A DNA stretch of 34,937 bases from assembly GCA_030826915.1 (NCBI GenBank), contig JAUUDE010000055.1, positions 1-34,937 of the forward strand. The letters run 5' to 3'. The notes under the pieces are model-generated. The model saw nothing but the letters and a program-made list of their open reading frames with translations. It ran no database searches and had not been told where the DNA came from. Shown here piece by piece: positions 1 to 9,788 of the stretch (its first letter is position 1; each line of letters begins with the position of its first letter). This stretch comes from Thiomicrospira sp. (GTDB lineage: Bacteria; Pseudomonadota; Gammaproteobacteria; Thiomicrospirales; Thiomicrospiraceae). Both the position numbers and the translations under genes were made by a program.

Positions 1-97
1 AATAATGGCGATAAGATGAATTTATCAGCCTCTTTGTATACATCAGGATTTTTTTTAGGGTAAAATCTTGGAACTCATTTAAAAAAAGATAATACGG

Positions 98-643
98 ATG
101 GAATCAATGCATAAACTTTTACAAACAACAATCGCACTGTGTTTTTTGGCTATCTCCACACCGAGCCTGTCAGAGTCAGGTGTTAAACTTGGTGTTGTGA
201 ATGTTGCTTTGTTACTTGAGCAAGCTCCACAGGCAAAGTCTGCAACGGCATCTTTAGAAAAAGAATTTTCACCGCAGCAAGCTGAACTTAAATCTCTTGC
301 AGGTAAGCTAGAGAAACAACAGTCAGCTTATCAAAAAAATAAAACAGCAATGAGTGATGCACAAAAAATCAGTAAAGAGCGTGAAATTTCTATGCTGACG
401 CGTGAAATTCAACGTCGCCGAAATGATGTTCAAGAGCTTCTAAATTTAAGAAGAAATGAAGAGCTAGCTAAACTGCAAAATGTGGTTAATGAAGCTATTA
501 AGGCAATTGGTAAAAAAGAAGGATTTGACCTAATTTTATATGAAGGTATTGCCTACACAAATGAACGTATAGATATTACCAAAGATGTGTTAAGGCATTT
601 AAAAACCAACAGTCAAAAAAAACGTTCTGAATTTAATAAATAA
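98..643 (+). CDS. skp: OmpH/Skp-family periplasmic chaperone
   Basis: 181-aa ORF with signal peptide and coiled-coil Skp-like sequence (KLGVVNVALLLEQAPQ...); directly upstream of lpxD. Confidence 0.9.
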   Translation: MESMHKLLQTTIALCFLAISTPSLSESGVKLGVVNVALLLEQAPQAKSATASLEKEFSPQQAELKSLAGKLEKQQSAYQKNKTAMSDAQKISKEREISMLTREIQRRRNDVQELLNLRRNEELAKLQNVVNEAIKAIGKKEGFDLILYEGIAYTNERIDITKDVLRHLKTNSQKKRSEFNK

Positions 644-657
644 TTCAGGAGATTTTT

Positions 658-1689
658 GTGCAATTAAAAAAAATTTTAAGCCACCTCAAATCTAAAGGGG
701 TGGTACTGGAACTGATAGGCGATGACTCAGTCGAAATAACTCAGGTTTCTGGGTTAGATATCGCCAAACCTGGTGAAATCTCATTTCTTACAGATAAAAA
801 GTACTTAACTCACTTAAATACGACGCAGGCTGAGGCTGTCATTCTTCAAAAGAATTTAGCTGGTGATTTTCCGTGTAGTCAAATTCTTGTCGATAACCCT
901 TATTATATCTATGCATTAGTGGCTCAATTTTTGAACCCAATGCTTCTTTCCGTAAAAGGTATTCATAAATCTGCACAAGTGGATGCTTCTGCTTCGGTCG
1001 ATGACTCAGTTACTATTCAAGAAAATGCCGTTGTGCAATCTAACGTTAAGATAGGTCACAACACAGTTATATCAGCTGGTGCTGTTTTAGAAAGCGGTGT
1101 TGTTATTGGCACTAGTTGTCGAATTGGCTCGAACGTTACCATTTGTCATGATTGTGTGGTTGGTGATAACGTCTTTATCGAGGCAGGAACAGTGATTGGT
1201 GGTGATGGTTTTGGTTGGGCAAATAATCAAGGACAGTGGGTTAAAATACCTCAAGTAGGGCGAGTATTGATTGGTAACAATGTTTCTATTGGCAATAACG
1301 CTACTATTGACCGTGGGGCGATACAAGATACAGTGATAGAAGATAATTGCATTATTGATAATCTTGTCCATATAGCACATAACGTAGAGATTGGTTCTGG
1401 CTCAGCTATTGCAGGACAAACTGGTTTTGCGGGTAGTACAACTTTAGGAAAGAACTGCACAGTAGCAGGCCAGGTTGGCTTTTCTGGTCATATTGAAATA
1501 ACTGATAACGTACATTTTTTAGCAAAATCAGGCGTGACTCATAATATAAATGAATCAGGAGCGTATGCTGGTTTTCCTGCTGTAAAAGCTTCGGACTGGC
1601 AAAAAAATAGCGTACGAATTCGTCAGCTAGATAAGCTGGCTAAACAGGTTAAAGCATTACAAAAGCAAGTTGACTTGCTTACAGAATAA
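658..1689 (+). CDS. lpxD: UDP-3-O-(3-hydroxyacyl)glucosamine N-acyltransferase LpxD
   Basis: Hexapeptide-repeat acyltransferase; lpxD-fabZ-lpxA-lpxB order; GTG start. Confidence 0.95.
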   Translation: MQLKKILSHLKSKGVVLELIGDDSVEITQVSGLDIAKPGEISFLTDKKYLTHLNTTQAEAVILQKNLAGDFPCSQILVDNPYYIYALVAQFLNPMLLSVKGIHKSAQVDASASVDDSVTIQENAVVQSNVKIGHNTVISAGAVLESGVVIGTSCRIGSNVTICHDCVVGDNVFIEAGTVIGGDGFGWANNQGQWVKIPQVGRVLIGNNVSIGNNATIDRGAIQDTVIEDNCIIDNLVHIAHNVEIGSGSAIAGQTGFAGSTTLGKNCTVAGQVGFSGHIEITDNVHFLAKSGVTHNINESGAYAGFPAVKASDWQKNSVRIRQLDKLAKQVKALQKQVDLLTE

Positions 1690-1718
1690 AACACATATTA
1701 TTATTGGATTATAAAACC

Positions 1719-2153
1719 ATGGAAGTTAAAGAAATATTCGAATATTTACCTCATCGTTACCCATTTTTATTGGTGGATAGAGTGACTGATTTTGAGTCAG
1801 GAAAACGTCTAACTGCATTTAAAAATGTTACGTTCAATGAGCCTCAGTTCACGGGGCATTTCCCGAATAATCCAATTATGCCTGGTGTTATGATTATTGA
1901 AGCGATGGCTCAATGTACTGGTATCTTGGCTTTCCGTTCTCAAGCCGAGAAACCGGATGGTTCATCTATGTATTACCTTGCTGCTGTTGATAACTGTCGT
2001 TTTAGACAGCCTGCTATTCCTGGAGATCGTTTAGATTTTGAGGTTGTTGCTTTAGGTAATAAACGTGGAATTTGGAAGTTTGAGTGTACAACAAAAGTGG
2101 ATGGTAAAATCATTGCTTCTGCTGATCTAATGTGTGCAGAAAGAAAGGTATAA
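1719..2153 (+). CDS. fabZ: 3-hydroxyacyl-[ACP] dehydratase FabZ
   Basis: [13 protein letters not shown] and [20 protein letters not shown] motifs; ATG 1719 preferred over the TTG at 1704. Confidence 0.95.
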   Translation: MEVKEIFEYLPHRYPFLLVDRVTDFESGKRLTAFKNVTFNEPQFTGHFPNNPIMPGVMIIEAMAQCTGILAFRSQAEKPDGSSMYYLAAVDNCRFRQPAIPGDRLDFEVVALGNKRGIWKFECTTKVDGKIIASADLMCAERKV

Positions 2154-2156
2154 GTC

Positions 2157-2924
2157 TTGATTCATTCTACAGCGATTATTGATCCTAATGCTTCGATTGA
2201 ACCAGGTGTTAAAATCGGGCCATATTGTGTTATTCAAGGCAATGTAAAGATTGGCTCCGGCACAATCTTAGAGTCGCATATCATTATTGAAGGTGATGTG
2301 ACGATTGGTGAAAATAATCATTTTTTCTCATTTGTTTCTATTGCAGCACCTCAAGATAAAAAATATGCAGGTGAGCCAACCACTGTAATTATTGGTAATA
2401 ACAATACGTTCCGTGAAAATGTGACCATTAACCGTGGAACTGTTCAAGATATTGGTAAAACGGTTATTGGAGATGATAATTGGATTATGGCAGGTGTGCA
2501 CATTGCTCATGATTGTATCGTTGGTAATCATTGTATTTTTGCAAATGCTGCTGCCTTAGCAGGCCATGTAGTTGTTCATGATTGGGCGATTTTAGGTGGC
2601 TATACTTTGGTTCACCAGTTTTGTCGTATTGGTGAGCATAGTTTTTGTGGTATGGGTAGTGTCATTAATCAAGATGTTCCAAACTTTATTGTTGTATCTG
2701 GTAATCTTGCTGCACCGAGAGGTATTAATCTTGAAGGTCTTAAACGACGCGGTTTTGATAAAGAACAGTTGTCTGTTGTTAAAAAAGCCTACCGGGTTTT
2801 ATACAGAACCGGAAACAGGTTGGAAGAAGCGTTGCACGAATTAGAGCTGCTCAATGATGACAAGGGCACTTTGGACTCTTTAACTATGTTTTTAAATAAT
2901 TCAGATCGTGGCATTGTTAGATAA
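2157..2924 (+). CDS. lpxA: Acyl-[ACP]-UDP-N-acetylglucosamine O-acyltransferase LpxA
   Basis: Hexapeptide repeats, HVAHDCIVGNHCIFAN-like motif, synteny; TTG start. Confidence 0.95.
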   Translation: MIHSTAIIDPNASIEPGVKIGPYCVIQGNVKIGSGTILESHIIIEGDVTIGENNHFFSFVSIAAPQDKKYAGEPTTVIIGNNNTFRENVTINRGTVQDIGKTVIGDDNWIMAGVHIAHDCIVGNHCIFANAAALAGHVVVHDWAILGGYTLVHQFCRIGEHSFCGMGSVINQDVPNFIVVSGNLAAPRGINLEGLKRRGFDKEQLSVVKKAYRVLYRTGNRLEEALHELELLNDDKGTLDSLTMFLNNSDRGIVR

Positions 2925-4074
2925 TAGTCAAAATTCTGAATATAAGGTTTTTGCGCTTGTTGCTGGTGAAGCCTCTGGTGACACTTTAGGTGCAGATCTA
3001 ATATTAAGTTTAAAAAAGCGCTATCCAAATGCAAAATTTGTTGGTATAGGCGGCCCTAAAATGCAATTACAAGGCTTTGACAGTTGGTTTCCTATGGAAG
3101 AACTTTCTGTTATGGGCTTCTTTGAGGTTCTTAAGCACCTCCCATCTCTTCTTAAAATTCGTAAAAAATTAATCCAAAAGTTACTAAAACTTAAACCTGA
3201 TGTTTTTATTGGTATTGATGCGCCTGATTTTAACTTTAAAGTCGAATCCGTTTTGAAATCCAATCATATAAAAACAGTGCATTATGTCGGTCCTTCGGTT
3301 TGGGCATGGCGTGAAAAACGCCTTTTTAAAGTAAAAAATGCGGTTGACGGCATGTTGGTACTGTTTCCGTTTGAGCCTAGCTACTACCATCGATATGGTA
3401 TTCCTGTTAAATTTGTTGGTCACCCTTTAGCGAACCAATTTCCTGAAGTACCCAACACGTCAGCCTGTAAATCTGAATTAGGTTTTTTGCCAGTAGATTC
3501 AGTCACAGCAATTTTACCTGGCTCTCGCATGAGCGAAATTGACCGTATGGCAGATATATACATGCAAGCGGCTACAAAGGTTGCCGAAATTTATCCTCAT
3601 ATGAAATTTGTGATTCCATGCGTGCATGATAAAGCTAGACAACGTATTGAAAAGTCGGTTTCTGAGTTCGGGTCAGATTTATCCGTTACTCTTTTAGATG
3701 GGCAATCTAGGTTGGCTTTAGAGGCGTGTGATCAAGCTCTGGTTACATCAGGTACTGCAACACTTGAATGTGCATTGATGAAAAAACCATTGGTATTAGC
3801 TATCGTTGTGCATCCTATTTCATATTGGATTATGAAAAGGTTGGCAACTACCGAATGGATTGGATTGCCTAATATTCTAGCAGGCCAGTCTTTAGTAACC
3901 GAGCTCATACAAGAGTCGGCAACGCCTGATAATATTGCTGTTAGTTTAGGTAAACTTATTGCGGACGAATCGTTAAGAAATAAACAGATTGAAGCTTTTA
4001 ACAAACAATATGAGCAGTTAAAACAGAATGCTTCTGAACGTGCTGCCGATGCGATTGATGAGTGGATTAAATAA
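2908..4074 (+). CDS. lpxB: Lipid-A-disaccharide synthase LpxB
   Basis: [36 protein letters not shown] motifs; overlaps the lpxA end. Confidence 0.95.
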   Translation: MALLDNSQNSEYKVFALVAGEASGDTLGADLILSLKKRYPNAKFVGIGGPKMQLQGFDSWFPMEELSVMGFFEVLKHLPSLLKIRKKLIQKLLKLKPDVFIGIDAPDFNFKVESVLKSNHIKTVHYVGPSVWAWREKRLFKVKNAVDGMLVLFPFEPSYYHRYGIPVKFVGHPLANQFPEVPNTSACKSELGFLPVDSVTAILPGSRMSEIDRMADIYMQAATKVAEIYPHMKFVIPCVHDKARQRIEKSVSEFGSDLSVTLLDGQSRLALEACDQALVTSGTATLECALMKKPLVLAIVVHPISYWIMKRLATTEWIGLPNILAGQSLVTELIQESATPDNIAVSLGKLIADESLRNKQIEAFNKQYEQLKQNASERAADAIDEWIK

Positions 4075-4079
4075 TTAAA

Positions 4080-4721
4080 ATGCCTGTAAATCAACAAAGT
4101 TTATTTGAAGAAGATGAGCCTATTACTCATTATGAGTCATTAACGGGTCGCACTGTTGGCGTTGATGAAGTAGGCAGGGGGCCTTTGATTGGAGATGTTG
4201 TTGCTGCAGCTGTTATTTTGCCAGAGAATTGTCAACTACCTTTAAGAGACTCTAAAAAACTTTCTGAAGCAAAGCGTTATGAACTTGCCAAACTCATTAA
4301 AGAAGAAGCTGTGAGTTTTGAAATTGCCGTCGCTTCACCAGAAGAAATTGATGAATTAAACATCCTACATGCCACGATGCTTGCTATGCAAAGGGCGGTA
4401 AATGGCCTAGCTAAATCAGGTTGTGAAATTCAACAAGTTTATATTGACGGCAATCGCTGCCCAAAATTGACTTACCCATGCCAGTCGGTTGTCAAAGGTG
4501 ATGATAAAATTATGGAAATCAGTGCGGCTTCAATATTGGCTAAGGTGTACCGTGACCAACAAATGCATGAACTACATACAAAGTACCCTCAATACGGCTT
4601 CAATCAACACAAAGGTTACCCAACAGTAAAACATTTAGCAGCGTTGAAAGAATTTGGCATGATTCATGGTTATAGAAAAACATTTAAACCAGTAAAAGCT
4701 TTGTTTGAAACGTCTGATTGA
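4080..4721 (+). CDS. rnhB: Ribonuclease HII
   Basis: [22 protein letters not shown] and DGNRCPKL; synteny with lpxB. Confidence 0.95.
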   Translation: MPVNQQSLFEEDEPITHYESLTGRTVGVDEVGRGPLIGDVVAAAVILPENCQLPLRDSKKLSEAKRYELAKLIKEEAVSFEIAVASPEEIDELNILHATMLAMQRAVNGLAKSGCEIQQVYIDGNRCPKLTYPCQSVVKGDDKIMEISAASILAKVYRDQQMHELHTKYPQYGFNQHKGYPTVKHLAALKEFGMIHGYRKTFKPVKALFETSD

Positions 4722-4988
4722 ATTTATGTTTTAAATAAACTCTTGGTTTGTTCATTTATTCAATGTTAGGGTGATTTTATTAATGAACTTGATTTTGAAT
4801 GTTACTTTCCACAGAGAACTTCGCTTGAAATTGAATGGTTAATGGCTAAATCGTAATGAGTTAGTTTTTAAATCACTTCTTTATTTTGAGTAGCCGTGAT
4901 GCAAAGTTTCACGTCATAGATAAGGTATAGACATACGACAACTTTAGAACAGGTTGAAAAGACCGCACAGTTAAGTAAAAACAATCAA

Positions 4989-5918
4989 ATGAGCTTGATG
5001 ATTTTTCAGGTGCAATTTCCTAAAGACGGCCAGCAGCCTGCCTATTATGGAATGAATGTTTTCAAAGTTCGAGAGGTATTGGAAGCCCGAGCTTATGAAG
5101 TTTCTGATATGCCAGATTCAAATAGTTTAATAGAGGGTATGATTGAACTGCGCGGTGTTTATTTGCCTGTTATTAATTTACCAAAGTGGATGGGCTTTGA
5201 AATGACAGAAGAGGAGCGTGAAAAATCAATTATTATCGTTTCTGACTTTAGTCATAACTTTGTCGGTTTACGTGTTTCATATATCCATGGGGTAGAAGAA
5301 AAGAATTGGTCGGATGTTCATGCTGCTGGTAATTACAATGTGAACGTGAATACCAATCAAATTGTGAATCACACATATCTGGCTAATAGCGACACTTTGT
5401 GTTTTATTCTTGATATTGAAAAGCTGCTTATTGAAGCCATGCCTACAATGGCAGAGAAAATTTTTGTGTCTGCTAAAGAAGTTGGTAAGAAAGCACATGA
5501 ATTCACTAATGCAGTTAGAGAGAAAACCATTTTATTTGCAGAAGACAGTAAGTCCATTCAGAAATACATGGGAATGGTATTTGATCAGCTAGGTTTAAAG
5601 TATAAGTGTTTTGATAATGGTCGTTTATTACTTAACTATATTGGAAACCTTGATAATCTTCATGATATTTCTATGGTGTTTACTGATTTAGAAATGCCTG
5701 TGGCTTCTGGACATACCGTTATCCGAGAATTACAAGCCAATATCAATACTAAAAAGATTCCTATTATTGTCCATACTTCAATGACAAGTGAAAATAACAG
5801 TCGTGAGGTTTTGGATATGGGAGCGAACTATTTTATTGGTAAGGTGGATACCGATTTAATTGTTGAGACAATAACGAAAGTCGAAAATGATTTTAAAGAG
5901 TGGTTGGTTGAATTGTAG
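4989..5918 (+). CDS. cheV: CheV-like chemotaxis protein (CheW domain plus receiver domain)
   Basis: N-terminal CheW-like NVFKVREVLE...IELRGVYLPVINLPKWMG; C-terminal REC domain ILFAEDS...VFTDLEMP...IIVHTSMT. Confidence 0.85.
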   Translation: MSLMIFQVQFPKDGQQPAYYGMNVFKVREVLEARAYEVSDMPDSNSLIEGMIELRGVYLPVINLPKWMGFEMTEEEREKSIIIVSDFSHNFVGLRVSYIHGVEEKNWSDVHAAGNYNVNVNTNQIVNHTYLANSDTLCFILDIEKLLIEAMPTMAEKIFVSAKEVGKKAHEFTNAVREKTILFAEDSKSIQKYMGMVFDQLGLKYKCFDNGRLLLNYIGNLDNLHDISMVFTDLEMPVASGHTVIRELQANINTKKIPIIVHTSMTSENNSREVLDMGANYFIGKVDTDLIVETITKVENDFKEWLVEL

Positions 5919-5971
5919 ATAGTTTATATAGGTCTTACATAACTTTTTAAGTTTATTGTAAAATTTAGATA

Positions 5972-6004
5972 CAAAAAAAGGCGCATGATCAGTGCGCCTT
6001 TTTC
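5972..6004. terminator. Bidirectional intrinsic terminator between convergent cheV and rpmJ
   Basis: aaaaaaaGGCGCAtgatcagTGCGCCttttt stem-loop with A- and T-tracts. Confidence 0.85.
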
Positions 6005-6022
6005 GTTGTGGAAACCTAATTC

Positions 6023-6148
6023 TTAACGCTGACGCGCTTTAAATTTTGGGTTTGTTTTACAAATTACGTAAACTTTTCCACGACGCTTAACAACCTGACA
6101 GTCCTTATGACGTGTCTTAGCTGATTTTAAAGAAGATAAAATTTTCAT
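6023..6148 (-). CDS. rpmJ: 50S ribosomal protein L36, alternative (YkgO) type
   Basis: 41 aa [41 protein letters not shown]; the upstream ORF extension is spurious. Confidence 0.92.
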   Translation of the reverse strand: MKILSSLKSAKTRHKDCQVVKRRGKVYVICKTNPKFKARQR

Positions 6149-6391
6149 CAGATATATCCATTTTATTTTGCCGAATATTAAGAACCAATCCGACTTAAGT
6201 TCAAATTTGAAGTCGCGGATTATATCCACTCTCAGGTTTATTGTCTAGTAAACAAGCCAAAAAAATCGTTTAAATCGAACATTTTGTGTTTTTTCTTGTT
6301 AAATACTGCTGTTGGTACTGTATATAGTGTTGTTTCACCGTATAATTTACTGCAATTCAATTCTTAGTTTATCTCTGGTCAATTTTTATAT

Positions 6392-8332
6392 ATGAGCGCT
6401 TCAGAAGACAAAAAAAATCAAAAGACAAGTTTGTCTATTGATTCCGTGCTTGGTGAGAGCGGAACTCTATCTGAGCTTGTCACTGACTATGCAGCCCGTC
6501 AATCGCAGATTGATATGGCTTTAGAAGTGCATGAGTTAATTGAGGCTGAGACAACACTTTTGGCAGAAGCTGGGACCGGTACAGGAAAGACTTTTGCCTA
6601 CTTAGTTCCCGCTTTGTTGTCGGGTAAAAAAGTGATTGTATCTACGGCCACAAAAACGCTTCAAGAACAGCTAGTACAAAAAGATCTGCCTATTTTATTT
6701 AAAGCTTGTAATGTCAGTGGTCGAGCTCGTCTTTTAAAGGGCCGAGATAATTACGTTTGTCCGCAACGTCTAGAAATTACAGAAACGGCTGAGCAGCATA
6801 CTAAGCAAGATTGGAAAAAACTTTCTGAAATACGTCAATGGGTTGATAACAAAACAAAATATGGTGACCGAGCTGAGCTAGATACGGTTCCTGAAACAGA
6901 TCAAATATGGCGTAAAGTCTGTGCTCGAATGGAGTTTTGTCAATCGGCTGAATGCAATTCAGAGTCAGGTTGTTTTTATCCAAAAGTGAAACAGGCTGCA
7001 TCTGAAGCGCAAGTGCTTGTGGTGAATCACCATCTGTTTTGTGCTGATTTAGCGTTGCGAGAGCAAGGCTTTGGTGAAATTTTGCCGGATGCGGATATTT
7101 ATATTTTCGATGAAGCTCATAAGTTACCAGATGTTGCCGCCCAGTTTCTTGGCTTTTCAATATCAAGAGGGCAGTTAGATGAATTGGTCAGGGATATTAA
7201 GCAAGCTCAAAAACTAGAAGCACCTGAAACTAAAAAAATCACCGATTTGGCTAGTTTGATGGATGAACAGATAAAACTCGTAAATGACTCTTTAGGCAAG
7301 TGGGAACAACGTTGGACCTGGGAGCAGATAAATAACGAAAAAGTCTTTCAAGTAGCAATAAAACGCTTAATGGATAACCTTACTTTGGTTTCTGATGAAC
7401 TTAAACAAGTTGTTGAGAGAGGTAAGCAGTTAGCTGCGGTACATAAACGCTGTCAGGACTTTTTAGCGCAGTTTAAAGATTGGTTAACCAGTCAGTCTGA
7501 AAATAAAATTCGTTGGATAGAATCTTCTCAAGGTCGCTTTAAGTTTAATTTAACGCCATTGAGTGTGGCAGGGCCTTTTAGACGCCAAAGAGATGATATA
7601 GGCGGTGCCTGGTTATTTACATCAGCGACTTTGAGTGTGAATAACAATTTTAGCTATTTTGCTAAACGTTTAGGTTTGGATGATTCTAAAACTTGCAATT
7701 GGCCAAGTCCATTTGATTATCAATCTCAAGGTATGGTTTATCACCCAATAGGTTTACCACAACCAAGGGATGCAGAGTATATAAAAGTGCTTTTAAGAGC
7801 CGCATGGCCGTTATTAAAGGCCAGTAAAGGCTGTGCCTTTATGTTATTTACTAGCCATAAAGCCATGCAAGAAGCTAATGCGATACTTAATAGTCACTGG
7901 GATGGAGAGCTTTTAGTTCAAGGAGACTTGCCAAAGTTAACTTTGTTGCAGCGTTTTAAATTGTCTGATAATGCCATTCTTCTGGGTACCAGTAGTTTTT
8001 GGGAAGGAGTGGATGTAAAGGGAGATGACTTAAAATTAGTCATAATAGATCGTATTCCATTTGCACCGCCTGATGATCCCATTGTGCAAGCTCGAGAGGC
8101 TTACTTAAAAGAGAAAGGTTTAAATGGTTTTGCACACTTCCAGTTACCTGAAGCAGTAATCGCCATGAAGCAAGGAGCAGGACGACTTATAAGAGATGTT
8201 GGGGATAGTGGTGTGCTTATGCTCTGTGATCCAAGATTATCTTCAAAAGGTTATGGCAATACCATTCGCCAAAGCCTACCGGATTTTCCGTGGGTATATG
8301 ATGCCGAATTGGCTATTAAAAAACTCTCTTAA
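6392..8332 (+). CDS. DinG-family ATP-dependent helicase (YoaA-like)
   Basis: Walker A EAGTGTGKTFAYLVPAL, DEAH box IFDEAHKLPD, Fe-S-type cysteines, SATLSV and QGAGRLIRD motifs. Confidence 0.88.
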   Translation: MSASEDKKNQKTSLSIDSVLGESGTLSELVTDYAARQSQIDMALEVHELIEAETTLLAEAGTGTGKTFAYLVPALLSGKKVIVSTATKTLQEQLVQKDLPILFKACNVSGRARLLKGRDNYVCPQRLEITETAEQHTKQDWKKLSEIRQWVDNKTKYGDRAELDTVPETDQIWRKVCARMEFCQSAECNSESGCFYPKVKQAASEAQVLVVNHHLFCADLALREQGFGEILPDADIYIFDEAHKLPDVAAQFLGFSISRGQLDELVRDIKQAQKLEAPETKKITDLASLMDEQIKLVNDSLGKWEQRWTWEQINNEKVFQVAIKRLMDNLTLVSDELKQVVERGKQLAAVHKRCQDFLAQFKDWLTSQSENKIRWIESSQGRFKFNLTPLSVAGPFRRQRDDIGGAWLFTSATLSVNNNFSYFAKRLGLDDSKTCNWPSPFDYQSQGMVYHPIGLPQPRDAEYIKVLLRAAWPLLKASKGCAFMLFTSHKAMQEANAILNSHWDGELLVQGDLPKLTLLQRFKLSDNAILLGTSSFWEGVDVKGDDLKLVIIDRIPFAPPDDPIVQAREAYLKEKGLNGFAHFQLPEAVIAMKQGAGRLIRDVGDSGVLMLCDPRLSSKGYGNTIRQSLPDFPWVYDAELAIKKLS

Positions 8333-8435
8333 AATCGATCGGTAAAACCTTAATTTTATAAACAAATTTACACCGTTTTAGCTGTATTTTCAGGTGGTAT
8401 AATAAATTTCATATTCGTACAAAGGCCAAATTTAA

Positions 8436-9161
8436 ATGTTACAAGATATACGCCCTAACGTGTTAGCGATTGAAACCTCTACCCAGGCCTGTTCCGTTGC
8501 CTTGATATCTAAAAATCATGAGTATATTCGTCATGAAATTTTGCCACAAAAACACGCACATAGAGTTTTGGCTATGGTTGATGAGGTCCTAAAAGAGGCA
8601 GGCATAGATTGTTCTGAAATTGATTTGATTGCTTATGGTGAAGGGCCGGGCGCTTTTACTGGTGTGCGTATTGCGTCAGGAGTGGTTCAAGGTTTAGCTT
8701 TAGGGTGGGATAAGCCCGTATTGCCAGTATCGTCTTTGTTTGCAATGGCAGAAGGTGTTATTCAATCTTTATCAATAACACAGGCCACCGATTGGGTGGC
8801 ATTGCTGGATGCTCGCATGGGTGAAGTCTATTTTCAAAAAGGTCGTTACTTTCCTAAGGAAGATTGTTTTCAAGTTAATGATCCAGTTCTTGTTTCTCCT
8901 GCCGACGTAGCGGATTTAATTGAGACTAGTGAGAAGGTTGTTGGTGTTGGTGATACGGAACAAGAGTACTCTGAACTGTCTGCATTGTTTGCTGATTGGT
9001 ACCCATCATTACCAAATGCGGTATCCATTGCCAGAATTGCGCAAAATCATGCCAACGAAGCTAAGTCTTTAAGTGAATCGGTTCCAAATCCATTGTATTT
9101 AAGAAACCATATTGCAGATACAATTGAAGAAAGAAAGCAAAAAAAGTTAGCCCAGGCATGA
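8436..9161 (+). CDS. tsaB: tRNA threonylcarbamoyladenosine biosynthesis protein TsaB
   Basis: LAIETSTQACSVAL, YGEGPGAFTGVRIASGVVQGLAL. Confidence 0.93.
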   Translation: MLQDIRPNVLAIETSTQACSVALISKNHEYIRHEILPQKHAHRVLAMVDEVLKEAGIDCSEIDLIAYGEGPGAFTGVRIASGVVQGLALGWDKPVLPVSSLFAMAEGVIQSLSITQATDWVALLDARMGEVYFQKGRYFPKEDCFQVNDPVLVSPADVADLIETSEKVVGVGDTEQEYSELSALFADWYPSLPNAVSIARIAQNHANEAKSLSESVPNPLYLRNHIADTIEERKQKKLAQA

Positions 9162-9206
9162 AATGGTAACGCCAATTAATACCAGATGCTTAAAATTTAA
9201 GCATAT

Positions 9207-9240
9207 GCGATAAAGTGTAAGACTTTATTAAGCTTTTTTG
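9207..9240 (+). terminator. Probable intrinsic terminator after tsaB
   Basis: ATAAAGTgtaagACTTTAT hairpin followed by a T-rich run (aagcttttttgtttt). Confidence 0.5.
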
Positions 9241-9265
9241 TTTTAACCTTTTATTACACACAAGT

Positions 9266-9288
9266 TTATCCACAGTTAATGTGAATAA
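9266..9288. promoter_or_regulatory. Two convergent DnaA-box-like 9-mers
   Basis: TTATCCACA (9266-9274, +) and TGTGAATAA (9280-9288, i.e. TTATTCACA on -); both fit TTATNCACA. Confidence 0.45.
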
Positions 9289-9311
9289 CACGTTTTTAAA
9301 GGAACTTATAT

Positions 9312-9785
9312 ATGAGTGATTTAGTTGGTCAATCTGGGATGTATAAACACATTTTAGTTGCTGTAGATTTTTCTGAAAACAGTCATTTTGCACTGAAAAA
9401 AGCCAAGGCATTGGCTGAAAATTGTCATGCAACGATTGAACTTATTCATGTTGTTGAAATTCCGACTTACCCCATTTTAGAAGATGTGGCAGTAATGGGT
9501 ATGCCTGGTATTTGGGATGAAGAGATGACTGAAAGTATTATTTCAGCCTCTAACACAAGGTTAAGTAAGTTAGCTAAAGAGTTTAATATAGATAATTTCC
9601 ACACCATTGCAGGCATTGCTGATGTTGATATTGTCGAATATGCAAAGCAAAAAAAACATGATTTGATTATTATGGGTAGTCACGGTTTATCAGGTTTACA
9701 ACGATTGATTGGTTCTACTACTAATTCTGTTATTAACAGCTCAAGTTGTGATGTGTTGGCTGTCAAACTGGAAGGTAAGGGTTAA
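9312..9785 (+). CDS. Universal stress protein, UspA family
   Basis: MYKHILVAVDFSENSHFALKKA...IIMGSHGLSGLQRLIGSTTNSVI; AAAGGA upstream of the ATG. Confidence 0.92.
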   Translation: MSDLVGQSGMYKHILVAVDFSENSHFALKKAKALAENCHATIELIHVVEIPTYPILEDVAVMGMPGIWDEEMTESIISASNTRLSKLAKEFNIDNFHTIAGIADVDIVEYAKQKKHDLIIMGSHGLSGLQRLIGSTTNSVINSSSCDVLAVKLEGKG

Positions 9786-9788
9786 AAA

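Noticed and set aside
1087-1460. Minus-strand ORFs inside lpxD (and similar antisense ORFs in lpxA, lpxB, eno, hom, dinG-like, alaC)
   Set aside because: They overlap strong, recognisable coding genes, have low-complexity or implausible protein sequences, and lack RBS or homology signals.
2596-2844. Alternative-frame ORF inside lpxA
   Set aside because: Leu/Val-rich frame-shifted reading of lpxA; not credible as a gene.
4750-4790. GTTCATT...AATGAAC inverted repeat between rnhB and cheV
   Set aside because: 7-bp arms, large loop, no T-tract; insufficient evidence for a terminator or operator.
6149-6229. N-terminal extension of the L36 ORF ([15 protein letters not shown]...)
   Set aside because: The L36 family begins at [11 protein letters not shown]; the extension is an upstream in-frame stretch.
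9186-9204. Palindrome ATGCTTAAAATTTAAGCAT after tsaB
   Set aside because: AT-rich hairpin in a terminator region; not distinctive enough for a separate claim.
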